From Streptomyces formicae (GTDB taxonomy: Bacteria; Actinomycetota; Actinomycetes; Streptomycetales; Streptomycetaceae): 64,000 nucleotides of DNA. Shown piece by piece: positions 39,036 through 47,146 of this stretch. Numbering within the stretch: the first letter of the stretch is position 1; the number at the start of each line of letters is the position of its first letter. The notes under the pieces were generated by a model. It was not told the DNA's origin and did no database searches. It saw only the letters and a program-made list of their open reading frames with translations. A program made the translations under genes and the position numbers. Location of the stretch: assembly GCF_022647665.1 (NCBI RefSeq), contig NZ_CP071872.1, forward strand, positions 7,812,001 through 7,876,000, written 5' to 3'.

Positions 39036-40172
39036 GTGAAGCTTCAGCGCAACAACGGGCTTCGCGCCACCGCGCTTGCTGCCCTCGCGGTCTCCGGCGC
39101 CCTGGTCCTCACGGCGTGTGGTTCGGACAACAACGCAGGCGACACGACCGGTGGCGCCGGCGACAAGACCGCTGCTGCCACCAACATCAAGTGCGACGAC
39201 GCCAAGGGCCAGCTGATGGCGTCCGGCTCCAGCGCTCAGAAGAACGCCATGGACCTGTGGGTCAAGAACTACATGGCCGCGTGCACGGGCGTGGAGATCA
39301 ACTACAAGTCCTCCTCCTCCGGTGAGGGCATCGTCGCCTTCAACCAGGGCACGGTCGGCTTCGCCGGCTCCGACTCGGCGCTGAAGCCCGAAGAGGTCGC
39401 CGAGTCCAAGAAGATCTGCTCCGGTGGCCAGGGCATCAACCTGCCCATGGTCGGCGGCCCGATCGCGATCGGCTACAACGTCCCCGGCGTGGAGAACCTC
39501 GTCCTGGACGCCCCCACCATCGCCAAGATCTTCAACTCGGACATCAAGAAGTGGAACGACCCGGCGATCGCCAAGCTGAACCCGGGCGCCAAGCTCCCGG
39601 ACAAGGCGATCCAGGCCTTCCACCGCTCCGAGGACTCCGGCACCACCCAGAACCTCGGCAAGTACCTCGGCAAGGCCGCTCCGAACGAGTGGAAGTACGA
39701 GGCCGAGAAGAAGTGGCCCGCCAAGGGCGGCCAGGCTGCCTCCGGCTCCGCCGGTGTCGCGGCCCAGGTCAAGCAGGTCGAGGGCGCCATCGGCTACTTC
39801 GAGCTGTCCTACGCCACCTCGCAGTCCATCCCGACCGTCGACATCTCGACCGGCGCCGCCGCCCCGGTGAAGGCGACCTCCGAGAACGCCTCCAAGGCCA
39901 TCGCCGCCGCCAAGATCGAGGGCACCGGCAAGGACCTGGCCCTGAAGCTCGACTACGCCACCAAGGCCGAGGGTGCCTACCCGATCGTCCTGGTGACGTA
40001 CGAGATCGTCTGCGACAAGGGCAACAAGGCCGACAGCCTGAGCACGGTCAAGTCCTTCCTGACCTACACCGCCTCCGACGAGGGCCAGAAGGTCCTCAGC
40101 GAGGCCGGCTACGCCCCGATCCCCGCTGAGATCAACGCCAAGGTCCGCGAGACGGTCAACAGCCTCTCGTAA
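39036..40172 (+). CDS. pstS: Phosphate-binding lipoprotein PstS
   Basis: A 378-aa lipoprotein with lipobox LTAC, Cys28 being lipidated. The phosphate-binding loops are LMASGSSAQKNAMDLW, SSSSGEGIVAFNQG, GFAGSDSAL and HRSEDSGTTQNLGKYL, characteristic of PstS. It captures Pi outside the cell for the PstCAB transporter. GTG start at 39036 with GGAAGGA about 11 nt upstream. The PHO boxes at 38866 indicate induction by phosphate starvation. A hairpin after the gene may favour its higher expression. Confidence 0.96.
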   Translation: MKLQRNNGLRATALAALAVSGALVLTACGSDNNAGDTTGGAGDKTAAATNIKCDDAKGQLMASGSSAQKNAMDLWVKNYMAACTGVEINYKSSSSGEGIVAFNQGTVGFAGSDSALKPEEVAESKKICSGGQGINLPMVGGPIAIGYNVPGVENLVLDAPTIAKIFNSDIKKWNDPAIAKLNPGAKLPDKAIQAFHRSEDSGTTQNLGKYLGKAAPNEWKYEAEKKWPAKGGQAASGSAGVAAQVKQVEGAIGYFELSYATSQSIPTVDISTGAAAPVKATSENASKAIAAAKIEGTGKDLALKLDYATKAEGAYPIVLVTYEIVCDKGNKADSLSTVKSFLTYTASDEGQKVLSEAGYAPIPAEINAKVRETVNSLS

Positions 40173-40198
40173 CCCCGGCGTCCGAAAAGGCGACGTAC

Positions 40199-40229
40199 GG
40201 CCGGTCCGGTGCACCACGCCGGGCCGGCC
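40199..40229 (+). other. Hairpin between pstS and pstC
   Basis: GGCCGGTCCGG (40199-40209) pairs with CCGGGCCGGCC (40219-40229) with one wobble. It probably acts as an attenuator or mRNA-end stabiliser giving excess PstS over the membrane components. CCGGTGCACC also occurs twice in this gap. Confidence 0.55.
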
Positions 40230-40310
40230 CACCGCCGCCACCATCCGGTGCACCGCCGCCAAGGGAAGCCGCAAACCCGCGGGCCTTCCCCCACCCAGAC
40301 CGGAAAGACC

Positions 40311-41303
40311 ATGGCTTCCACGACACCCATAGAGACACCGCCGGCGAAGCCGGCCGCCTCGCGCCGGGCCACATCCACCGGCCGCGCGGGCGACAAGATC
40401 TTCCTGGGCCTCTCACGGGGTTCGGGCATTCTGCTGCTTGTGATCATGGCGTCCATCGCCGTGTTCCTCAGCTACCGCGCAGCGATCGCGATCTCCAAGG
40501 ACGAAGGCAACTTCCTCACGACCTTCGACTGGAACCCGGCGGGCAACCCGCCGGTCTTCGGCATCGCCGTCCTGCTCTTCGGCACGGTCGTCAGCTCGAT
40601 CATCGCGATGGTCATCGCGGTTCCGATCGCTGTCGGCATCGCCCTCTTCATCTCCCACTACGCGCCGCGCAGGGTCGCCGCCCCGCTCGCCTACGTGGTC
40701 GACCTGCTGGCCGCCGTGCCGTCGATCATCTACGGCATCTGGGGCGCCCTCTTCCTGGTCCCGTACCTGGAGGGGCTGAACCTCTGGCTCGACGAGTACC
40801 TCGGCTGGACGTACATCTTCGAGAAGACCGAGGTCGGCGTCGCCCGCTCGCTCTTCACCGTCGGCATCCTGCTCGCGATCATGATCCTGCCGATCGTGAC
40901 CAGCGTCAGCCGTGAGGTCTTCCTCCAGGTCCCGCGGATGAACGAGGAGGCCGCGCTCGCGCTCGGCGCCACCCGCTGGGAAGTCATCCGCATGTCGGTG
41001 CTCCCCTTCGGCCGCTCCGGCGTCATCTCCGCCTCGATGCTCGGCCTCGGGCGCGCGCTCGGCGAGACGATGGCCGTGGCGACGGTGCTCTCCCCGAGCT
41101 TCCTCATCTCGCTCCACATCCTGAACCCGGGCGGCGGCACCTTCGCCCAGAACATCGCCGCGAAGTTCGACGAGGCCAACGAGTTCGGGCGTGACGCCCT
41201 GATCGCCTCCGGTCTGGTCCTCTTCGTCCTCACCCTGCTGGTCAACGGCGCCGCGCGCATCATCATCGCGCGCCGCAAGGAGTTCTCGGGGGCGAACGCC
41301 TGA
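40311..41303 (+). CDS. pstC: Phosphate ABC transporter permease PstC
   Basis: A 330-aa protein with six predicted membrane segments after a cytoplasmic N-terminus of about 35 residues. The permease signature EAALALGATRWEVIRMSVLP (EAA loop) contacts PstB. GYGIW-type motif here is SIIYGIWGALFL. The ATG at 40311 is preceded by GGAAAG. Its stop overlaps the pstA start (TGATG). Confidence 0.95.
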   Translation: MASTTPIETPPAKPAASRRATSTGRAGDKIFLGLSRGSGILLLVIMASIAVFLSYRAAIAISKDEGNFLTTFDWNPAGNPPVFGIAVLLFGTVVSSIIAMVIAVPIAVGIALFISHYAPRRVAAPLAYVVDLLAAVPSIIYGIWGALFLVPYLEGLNLWLDEYLGWTYIFEKTEVGVARSLFTVGILLAIMILPIVTSVSREVFLQVPRMNEEAALALGATRWEVIRMSVLPFGRSGVISASMLGLGRALGETMAVATVLSPSFLISLHILNPGGGTFAQNIAAKFDEANEFGRDALIASGLVLFVLTLLVNGAARIIIARRKEFSGANA

Positions 41304-42376
41304 TGTCCCACGCAACCGTCAAGGACGTCCGTCCCTCCGCCTCCGCGCGCCGCGACTCCCTGAGCCGCCGCGGACTCCCCCGCTGGGCCCAGCCCGTCTT
41401 CGCGGTCGTCTCCATCTCCCTCGGCATCGGCATCGGCGCCGCCGCCGGCCTGGAGAGCCGGGTGCAGTGGGGCCTCATCTCCGCGCTGCTCTTCGTCCTC
41501 ATCTCGTACGTCACCACGACCGTCGTCGAGAACCGCCGCCAGGCCAAGGACCGCCTCGCCACCAGCATCGTCTGGGTGTGCTTCGTCCTCGCCGTCATCC
41601 CGCTGCTCTCGCTGATCTGGGTCACCATCAGCCGGGGTGTGAAGGTCCTCGACGGATACTTCCTCACCCACTCGATGGCCGGCGTCCCCGGCTTCGAGCC
41701 CGGCGGTGGTGTCTACCACGCGCTGATCGGCACGCTGGAGCAGGTCGGTCTCGCGACCCTGATCTCGGTCCCGATCGGTCTGCTGACCGCCGTCTACCTG
41801 GTCGAGTACGGCAAGGGCGCGCTCGCCCGCGCCGTGACGTTCTTCGTCGACGTCATGACGGGCATCCCGTCGATCGTCGCGGGTCTGTTCATCCTCTCGA
41901 TCATGCTGCTGGCCGGGCTGCAGCCGTCCGGACTCATGGGCGCGCTCGCCCTGACGATCCTGATGATCCCGGTCGTGGTCCGCTCCACCGAGGAGATGCT
42001 GAAGCTCGTCCCGAACGAGCTCCGCGAGGCCTCCCTCGCCCTCGGTGTCCCGAAGTACCGCACGATCCTGAAGGTGGTCATCCCGACCGCCGTCGGCGGC
42101 ATCTCCACCGGTGTGATGCTCGCGATCGCCCGTATCGCCGGTGAGACCGCCCCGATCCTGCTGCTCGTCTTCGGCAGCCAGCTGATCAACTCGAACCCCT
42201 TCGAAGGTGCTCAGTCCTCGCTCCCCTACTACATCTGGGAGCAGTACAAGGTCGGTAGCGAGGCGTCGTACGACCGCGCCTGGGCCGCCGCCCTCGTGCT
42301 GATCGCCTTCGTCATGATCCTCAACCTGGTGGCCCGCGGCATCGCCCGCTGGAAGGCCCCGAAGACCGGCCGCTAA
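41303..42376 (+). CDS. pstA: Phosphate ABC transporter permease PstA
   Basis: A 357-aa protein, somewhat long because of an N-terminal extension with two additional hydrophobic segments (about 25-65). The PstA core has the EAA loop NELREASLALGVPKYRTILK and GIPSIVAGLFILSIMLLAGL. It forms the transmembrane channel with PstC. It starts one base inside the pstC stop (TGATG), so translation is coupled. Confidence 0.95.
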   Translation: MSHATVKDVRPSASARRDSLSRRGLPRWAQPVFAVVSISLGIGIGAAAGLESRVQWGLISALLFVLISYVTTTVVENRRQAKDRLATSIVWVCFVLAVIPLLSLIWVTISRGVKVLDGYFLTHSMAGVPGFEPGGGVYHALIGTLEQVGLATLISVPIGLLTAVYLVEYGKGALARAVTFFVDVMTGIPSIVAGLFILSIMLLAGLQPSGLMGALALTILMIPVVVRSTEEMLKLVPNELREASLALGVPKYRTILKVVIPTAVGGISTGVMLAIARIAGETAPILLLVFGSQLINSNPFEGAQSSLPYYIWEQYKVGSEASYDRAWAAALVLIAFVMILNLVARGIARWKAPKTGR

Positions 42377-42399
42377 GGCCATTTGGAAGTGATTTGAAC

Positions 42400-43176
42400 A
42401 TGGCCAAGCGAATCGACGTCAGCGGCCTCAGCGCCTTCTACGGCTCCCACAAGGCCATCGAGGACATCTCGATGACCGTGGAGCCCCGCTCCGTGACGGC
42501 CTTCATCGGCCCGTCCGGCTGCGGCAAGTCCACCTTCCTGCGCACCCTGAACCGCATGCACGAGGTCACCCCCGGTGGCCGCGTGGAGGGCAAGGTGCTC
42601 CTGGACGACGAGAACCTGTACGGCGCCCAGGTCGACCCGGTCGCGGTGCGGCGTACGGTCGGCATGGTGTTCCAGCGCCCGAACCCGTTCCCGACCATGT
42701 CGATCTTCGACAACGTCGCGGCGGGCCTGCGGCTCAACGGCAAGTACGGCAAGCGTCAGCTCGCGGACGTCGTCGAGAGGTCCCTCAAGGGCGCGAACCT
42801 CTGGAACGAGGTCAAGGACCGCCTCAACAAGCCCGGCTCGGGCCTGTCCGGCGGCCAGCAGCAGCGTCTGTGCATCGCCCGAGCGATCGCGGTCGAGCCG
42901 GACGTCCTGCTGATGGACGAGCCCTGCTCGGCGCTGGACCCGATCTCGACGCTCGCGATCGAGGACCTGATCGGCGAGCTGAAGGAGCGCTTCACGATCG
43001 TCATCGTGACGCACAACATGCAGCAGGCGGCGCGTGTCTCGGACCGTACGGCGTTCTTCAACCTCGCGGCGGTCGGCCAGCCGGGCCGGCTGATCGAGAT
43101 CGACGAGACCGAGCGCATCTTCTCCAACCCGTCGGTCCAGGCGACCGAGGACTACATCTCGGGCCGCTTCGGCTAG
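42400..43176 (+). CDS. pstB: Phosphate ABC transporter ATP-binding protein PstB
   Basis: A 258-aa ABC ATPase. Walker A GPSGCGKST (about 35-43), Q-loop VFQRPNPFP, signature LSGGQQQR, Walker B LLMDEPCSALD and switch His in THNMQQA, all PstB-type. GGAAGTGA is a plausible SD for the ATG at 42400. It is the last gene of pstSCAB and is followed by a strong terminator. Confidence 0.96.
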   Translation: MAKRIDVSGLSAFYGSHKAIEDISMTVEPRSVTAFIGPSGCGKSTFLRTLNRMHEVTPGGRVEGKVLLDDENLYGAQVDPVAVRRTVGMVFQRPNPFPTMSIFDNVAAGLRLNGKYGKRQLADVVERSLKGANLWNEVKDRLNKPGSGLSGGQQQRLCIARAIAVEPDVLLMDEPCSALDPISTLAIEDLIGELKERFTIVIVTHNMQQAARVSDRTAFFNLAAVGQPGRLIEIDETERIFSNPSVQATEDYISGRFG

Positions 43177-43218
43177 GACTCCTTGCGGTGCTGCATGGCG
43201 GTGCCACCGCAAGGCACA

Positions 43219-43256
43219 GGGTCCGCCCCCTCTCCTCCGGGAGAGGGGGCGGACCC
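43219..43256 (+). terminator. Terminator of the pst operon
   Basis: GGGTCCGCCCCCTCTC (43219-43234) and GAGAGGGGGCGGACCC (43241-43256) pair perfectly over 16 bp and are followed by ATTT. Confidence 0.9.
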
Positions 43257-43285
43257 ATTTCCGTCCGCGGCCGCGCTGTGCAAAG

Positions 43286-43320
43286 CGGTGACCCCGGCGC
43301 GAAGTGCGCCGGGGTCACCG
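43286..43320 (-). terminator. Terminator of the pit operon
   Basis: CGGTGACCCCGGCGC (43286-43300) pairs perfectly with GCGCCGGGGTCACCG (43306-43320) across a 5-nt loop, 52 bp past the pit stop. It backs onto the pst terminator between the convergent operons. Confidence 0.8.
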
Positions 43321-43372
43321 GGAGTCGGGTCGCCGGGGCCGACAGGCCCTGGGCCAGCCCGTAGGGGCGACG

Positions 43373-44371
43373 TCAGCCGAAGGCCAGGCTCACGATCCAG
43401 TAGCTGAACGCCGCCATCAGCGCCGCCGCCGGCATCGTGATGAACCACCCGAGCACGATGTTCTTCGCGACACCCCACCGCACCGCGTTCACCCGCTTCG
43501 TCGCGCCCACACCCATGATCGCCGACGTGATCACATGCGTCGTCGAGATCGGCGCGTGGAACAGGAACGCCGAGCCGAACATGATCGACGCCCCCGTCGT
43601 CTCCGCGGCGAACCCCTGCGGCGGGTCCAGCTCGATGATCTTCCGCCCCAGCGTCCGCATGATCCGCCAGCCGCCCGCGTACGTACCCAGCGACAGCATC
43701 ACGGCGCAGACGATCTTGACCCACACCGGGATCGGGTCGCCGAAGTCCTCGACGTCGGCGATGACGAGGGCCATCACCACGACGCCCATCGTCTTCTGGG
43801 CGTCCTGGAGGCCGTGGCCCAGCGCCATGCCCGCCGCCGACACCGTCTGCGCGATACGGAAGCCACGCTTCGCCTTCGACGGGTTCGACCGCCGGAACAT
43901 CCACATGATCGCGGTCATCACCAGATAGCCGGCGACCAGCCCGACCAGCGGCGACAGGAACATCGGGATGATGATCTTGTCGACGACCCCCGCCCAGATC
44001 ACCTCCGTCCCGCCCGCCAGCGCCGCGCCGACCATGCCGCCGAAGAGGGCGTGCGAGGACGACGAGGGCAGCCCGAAGTACCAGGTGATCAGGTTCCAGA
44101 CGATCGCGCCGACCAGTGCGGCGAAGAGGATGCCCATGCCCCGGTCGCCCTTGGGCGTCGCGATCAGGCCCTCGCTCACGGTCTTGGCGACCCCACTGCC
44201 GAGGAACGCACCGGCGAGGTTCATCACCGCCGCCATCGCCAGCGCCGCGCGCGGCGTCAGCGCCCGCGTCGAGACCGAGGTCGCGATCGCGTTCGCGGAG
44301 TCGTGGAAGCCGTTGGTGTACGTGAAAAAGAGCGCGACCGCGATGGTCACGACCAGCGCAAAGGTGTCCAC
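43373..44371 (-). CDS. pit: Low-affinity inorganic phosphate transporter Pit
   Basis: A 332-aa protein with about ten membrane segments. The two PiT signatures are present: FTYTNGFHDSANAIATSVST near the N-terminus and GWFITMPAAALMAAFSYW at the C-terminus, plus GMALGHGLQDAQKTMGV. It imports metal-phosphate with protons when Pi is plentiful. GTG start. It follows its DUF47 partner by 5 bp, the usual operon order in actinomycetes. Confidence 0.94.
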   Translation of the reverse strand: MDTFALVVTIAVALFFTYTNGFHDSANAIATSVSTRALTPRAALAMAAVMNLAGAFLGSGVAKTVSEGLIATPKGDRGMGILFAALVGAIVWNLITWYFGLPSSSSHALFGGMVGAALAGGTEVIWAGVVDKIIIPMFLSPLVGLVAGYLVMTAIMWMFRRSNPSKAKRGFRIAQTVSAAGMALGHGLQDAQKTMGVVVMALVIADVEDFGDPIPVWVKIVCAVMLSLGTYAGGWRIMRTLGRKIIELDPPQGFAAETTGASIMFGSAFLFHAPISTTHVITSAIMGVGATKRVNAVRWGVAKNIVLGWFITMPAAALMAAFSYWIVSLAFG

Positions 44372-44376
44372 GAAGC

Positions 44377-44997
44377 TCAGGACTCCTTGACCGCGATGGT
44401 CTCCACGGTGTTGGCCACGTGCTCGAAGGCGTCCGCGGCCTCCTCCAGGACGTCCACGATCTGCTTGAGCTTGAGCACCTCGATCGCGTCGTACTTACCG
44501 TTGAAGAGGTGCGCGAGGAGCTTGCGGTGGATCTGGTCCGCCTGGTTCTCCAGCCGGTTGACCTCGATCCAGTACTCGGTGAGGTTGTCCATGGTCCGCA
44601 GGTGCGGCATGGCCTCGGCCGTCAGCTCAGCCGCCCGCGCCAGCACCTCGATCTGCTGCTCGACGCCCTTCGGCAGCTCCTCGACGTTGTAGAGGACGAC
44701 CAGGTCGACGGCCTCCTCCATGAAGTCCATGATGTCGTCGAGGGACGATGCGAGGGAGTAGATGTCCTCGCGGTCGAAGGGTGTGATGAACGAGGAGTTC
44801 AGCTGATGGAAGATCGCGTGGGTAGCGTCGTCCCCGGCGTGCTCCGCTGCCCGCATCCGTTCCGCGATCTCGGCTCGGGCGGGACCATCCGCTCCGAGCA
44901 GTTCCATAAGGAGCTTCGAGCCCGTGACGATGTTGTCCGCGGACGCGGCGAACATGTCATAGAAGCTCGTCTCCCTGGGGGTCAGACGAAATCGCAC
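44377..44997 (-). CDS. DUF47 (PhoU-like) Pit accessory protein
   Basis: A 206-aa all-helical protein of the DUF47/YkaA family, related to PhoU. Metal-binding type acidic motifs are seen in RMRAAEHAGDDATHAIFHQL, TPFDREDIYSLASSLDDIMD and VNRLENQADQIHRKLL. Members act with Pit transporters, probably regulating uptake. It should not be confused with PhoU proper. The GTG at 44997 is the start. It is the first gene of the pit operon and is divergent from csoR. Confidence 0.9.
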   Translation of the reverse strand: MRFRLTPRETSFYDMFAASADNIVTGSKLLMELLGADGPARAEIAERMRAAEHAGDDATHAIFHQLNSSFITPFDREDIYSLASSLDDIMDFMEEAVDLVVLYNVEELPKGVEQQIEVLARAAELTAEAMPHLRTMDNLTEYWIEVNRLENQADQIHRKLLAHLFNGKYDAIEVLKLKQIVDVLEEAADAFEHVANTVETIAVKES

Positions 44998-45140
44998 GTG
45001 GGGTCCTCGGGGTGCTGGGTTTCGGTCACGCTGATGCTAGGCGCATCATCCGGCCACGGCTAACCGGCGTCCCTTCAGTGTCGCCCATGGGCCACAGTGA
45101 TCAACACAGGGCCCTGCCACAACCGGCAGGGATCGGTACC

Positions 45141-45161
45141 ATATACCCACGAGGGGTATAT
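45141..45161. promoter_or_regulatory. CsoR operator in the csoR promoter
   Basis: ATATACCC (45141-45148), 5-bp spacer, GGGTATAT (45154-45161). This is the TATACCC-n-GGGTATA type palindrome bound by CsoR-family repressors. It lies 36 bp upstream of the csoR start. Confidence 0.82.
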
Positions 45162-45196
45162 CGGACACGGCTACGGCACCACTACGGGAGGACGCG

Positions 45197-45547
45197 ATGA
45201 CCACCATGGACACGACGGCCACGGAGACGGCCGGCGGCCTTCCCGTCACCGACCACGACCGCGGTGTGCACGGCTACCACAAGCAGAAGGACGAGCACCT
45301 CAAGCGGCTGCGCCGGATCGAGGGCCAGATCCGGGGCCTTCAGCGGATGGTCGACGAGGACACGTACTGCATCGACATACTCACGCAGGTCTCGGCCTCC
45401 ACCAAGGCGCTGCAGTCGTTCGCGCTGCAGCTGCTGGAGGAGCACCTGCGCCACTGCGTCGCGGACGCGGCGCTCAAGGGCGGTGACGAGATCGACGCGA
45501 AGGTCGAAGAGGCGACGAAGGCGATCGCCCGCATGATGCGGACCTGA
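45197..45547 (+). CDS. csoR: CsoR, copper-sensing repressor
   Basis: A 116-aa helical CsoR/RcnR-family protein with the Cu(I) ligands Cys58, His83 and Cys87 (YCIDIL and EEHLRHCV). The conserved HLKRLRRIEGQIRGLQRMVD precedes them. Apo-CsoR binds the operator and Cu(I) releases it. Position beside the pit operon and its sequence fit the studied CsoR of S. lividans. GGGAGGA lies 4-5 nt before the ATG. The copper efflux genes must be elsewhere. Confidence 0.92.
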   Translation: MTTMDTTATETAGGLPVTDHDRGVHGYHKQKDEHLKRLRRIEGQIRGLQRMVDEDTYCIDILTQVSASTKALQSFALQLLEEHLRHCVADAALKGGDEIDAKVEEATKAIARMMRT

Positions 45548-45605
45548 CGGCGGGGCCGGGGCCCGGCCCGCGGCGCGACGCCCGTTCCGCCGCCGCGCCG
45601 CCCCG

Positions 45606-45770
45606 TCAGTCGGTTGCGGTCTCCGTCACGTTCAGCACCTCGTCGATACGGTCGGCGCTGAGCCGCTCCCCGTCCGCGGCCGAGGCCGCGATCATCAACT
45701 CACCGCAGAGCTCGATCTCGGCGAGGGCCGCGTAGTCGTCCTGGACTGTCGGCGTACTGGGCGGAGCCAC
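45606..45770 (-). CDS. Small acidic protein, 54 aa, convergent with csoR
   Basis: GTG at 45770 to TGA at 45606-45608. The product starts VAPPSTPTVQDDYAALAEIE, continues LCGELMIAASAADGERLSAD and ends RIDEVLNVTETATD. It is acidic, has one Cys and a probable helix-turn-helix-like helical pair, and strong third-position G/C bias. GAGGTG lies about 9 nt upstream. I recall similar small proteins beside csoR in other Streptomyces. No known function. Confidence 0.6.
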   Translation of the reverse strand: MAPPSTPTVQDDYAALAEIELCGELMIAASAADGERLSADRIDEVLNVTETATD

Positions 45771-45885
45771 GTGCTTTCACCTCTTCCGGCCGGCCGGTGT
45801 CGACTCCCTAGCGTAGGGAGGGGGACACGCACGAGGCATGGCACGTCCGGACCATTTACCGACAGTCCGTCCGCCCAGGGCCTGC

Positions 45886-45969
45886 CTCGGACCTCGTCTC
45901 GGACCTCGTCTCGGACCCCGTCTCGGACCTCGTCTCGGACCTCGTCTCAGACCCCGTCTCAGACCCCGT
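45886..45969. repeat. 12-bp tandem repeat, seven copies, at the lipoprotein stop codon
   Basis: Seven uninterrupted copies of CTCGGACCTCGT or close variants (CTCGGACCCCGT, CTCAGACCCCGT) run from 45886 to 45969. The stop codon of the lipoprotein (45959-45961) lies inside the last copy. Likely copy-number variable. Confidence 0.85.
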
Positions 45970-46807
45970 CGCGGATCTGCCCGGCGTAGATGTCCCGGTG
46001 GGCCGGCAGCTGTACGACGACGGGGGCGCCGAACTCGTACAGCAGCGTCGTCGAGGCGACGGCGACCGTGCGGCCCTGGTTGACGAAGCTGAACCGGTGG
46101 CGCACCTTGCGCAGCCGCCCCGCGTCGTCGAGATACGCGTCGAACGGGACGGCGTCCTCGGCGAACCCCTGCGCCGCGGCCGTCAGCGCGCCCCTCACCT
46201 GTGGTGACGCCGCCCGCGCGGCATGCGCGATGTCCGTCACGCCGCGGTAGTGGGCGACCCGGACGCCGGCGAGGTCCTCCTGGCCGACGTACGTCACGCT
46301 GCGCGCCCCGCGCAGCAGCTCGGCGGCAGCGGCCGGGTCGGTCGCGCCGCCCGTGACCAGGTTGCCGTCCCGCAGGGTGGTCGTGTCGACCCGCACCCAC
46401 TTGTCGGCGGGGACGCCCGCGCCGCGGTCCTTCATATAGAGGGCGCCGGGCGCCAGCAGCTCGGTGATCGGCCGGTGCTCGTCCGCGCCCGCGGGATCCT
46501 TGGGCAGCACGACCTTGAGCCGGCCCATGGTGCGGCGGAAGTCGTAGCCGCCCTCGCCCCGGATGGTGACCCGGGTCCCGCCGGCCGCCATCTCCATCGC
46601 GGTGCGGGCCTTGGAGGTCCCGGCGTCCGCGAGCACGTCCGCGGCGTTCCGCACGGTGGCGACGGGGTCTCCGGGGGGCCGGGCATCGGCCACGGCGTCC
46701 CCGCCGGTGGAGCATCCCGCGGTCGCGGCCACTCCCACACCCACCATGGCGGCGGCCGCGCACACCCCGCCCCTGAGCCTGTGCTGCTGCACCACCATCG
46801 CCGACAT
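45959..46807 (-). CDS. Putative lipoprotein (LppX/LprG-like fold suspected)
   Basis: A 282-aa protein. Signal sequence GGVCAAAAMVGVGVAATAGC with the lipidated Cys at about residue 32 (TAGC, an acceptable lipobox). The mature part (KARTAMEMAAGGTRVTIRGE, YDFRRTMGRLKVVLP, DKWVRVDTTTLRDG, FDAYLDDAGRLRKVRHRF) looks like the beta-sheet lipoproteins of the LppX/LprAFG group that carry lipids. The ATG at 46807 is used with AGGAAG just upstream; an ATG at 46798 is the alternative. It ends in a tandem-repeat tract. Confidence 0.75.
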   Translation of the reverse strand: MSAMVVQQHRLRGGVCAAAAMVGVGVAATAGCSTGGDAVADARPPGDPVATVRNAADVLADAGTSKARTAMEMAAGGTRVTIRGEGGYDFRRTMGRLKVVLPKDPAGADEHRPITELLAPGALYMKDRGAGVPADKWVRVDTTTLRDGNLVTGGATDPAAAAELLRGARSVTYVGQEDLAGVRVAHYRGVTDIAHAARAASPQVRGALTAAAQGFAEDAVPFDAYLDDAGRLRKVRHRFSFVNQGRTVAVASTTLLYEFGAPVVVQLPAHRDIYAGQIRDGV

Positions 46808-46878
46808 CCCCTTCCTGGACCCACCCGCCCCGGATAACGACGGCCCCGGCGCGTCGTCACGCCGCGTACCGTGGAGTT

Positions 46879-47031
46879 GTGCAACGGCAACACGAAACAC
46901 GCACGATCGAGCGAGGATCCTTCTCGACCGCCAGCTGCACCTGCGGGTGGTACGGACCGGCCCGGCGCTCTCGCGAACGCGCACGTGCGGACGCCCAGTT
47001 GCACAAAACCAGACCGGAACCGGCCGCCTGA
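46879..47031 (+). CDS. 50-aa Cys/Arg-rich small protein
   Basis: GTG at 46879 to TGA at 47029-47031. It starts VQRQHETRTIERGSFSTASC, continues TCGWYGPARRSRERARADAQ and ends LHKTRPEPAA. The CTCGWYGPARRSR core resembles small streptomycete proteins with CxCGW that may bind metal or nucleic acid. TACCGT (46867-46872) ends 6 nt before the GTG with no SD, so it is leaderless. It is divergent from the lipoprotein. Function unknown. Confidence 0.7.
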   Translation: MQRQHETRTIERGSFSTASCTCGWYGPARRSRERARADAQLHKTRPEPAA

Positions 47032-47146
47032 CGACCCCGTGACGCGGTGACCCACCGGGTGCGGCCACCCGCCGGGCGCGGTGATCCGCCCGGGCGCGGT
47101 GACCGGTAAGCCGAGGCGGGGAGACGATGCCCGCCCGTGACTGTGA

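Noticed and set aside
44377..44997. Calling this gene phoU
   Set aside because: It is DUF47-type and sits in an operon with pit. True PhoU has two three-helix repeats with a different signature and is normally encoded apart from pit in Streptomyces.
45886..45969. Possible CRISPR array
   Set aside because: The 12-bp units are directly adjacent with no spacers, and there are no cas genes. It is a simple tandem repeat.
46857..47146. Long minus-strand frame running through the PAP2 gene and the gap below it
   Set aside because: It is an Arg-rich out-of-frame shadow of the PAP2 gene. The plus-strand 50-aa gene at 46879 has better support.
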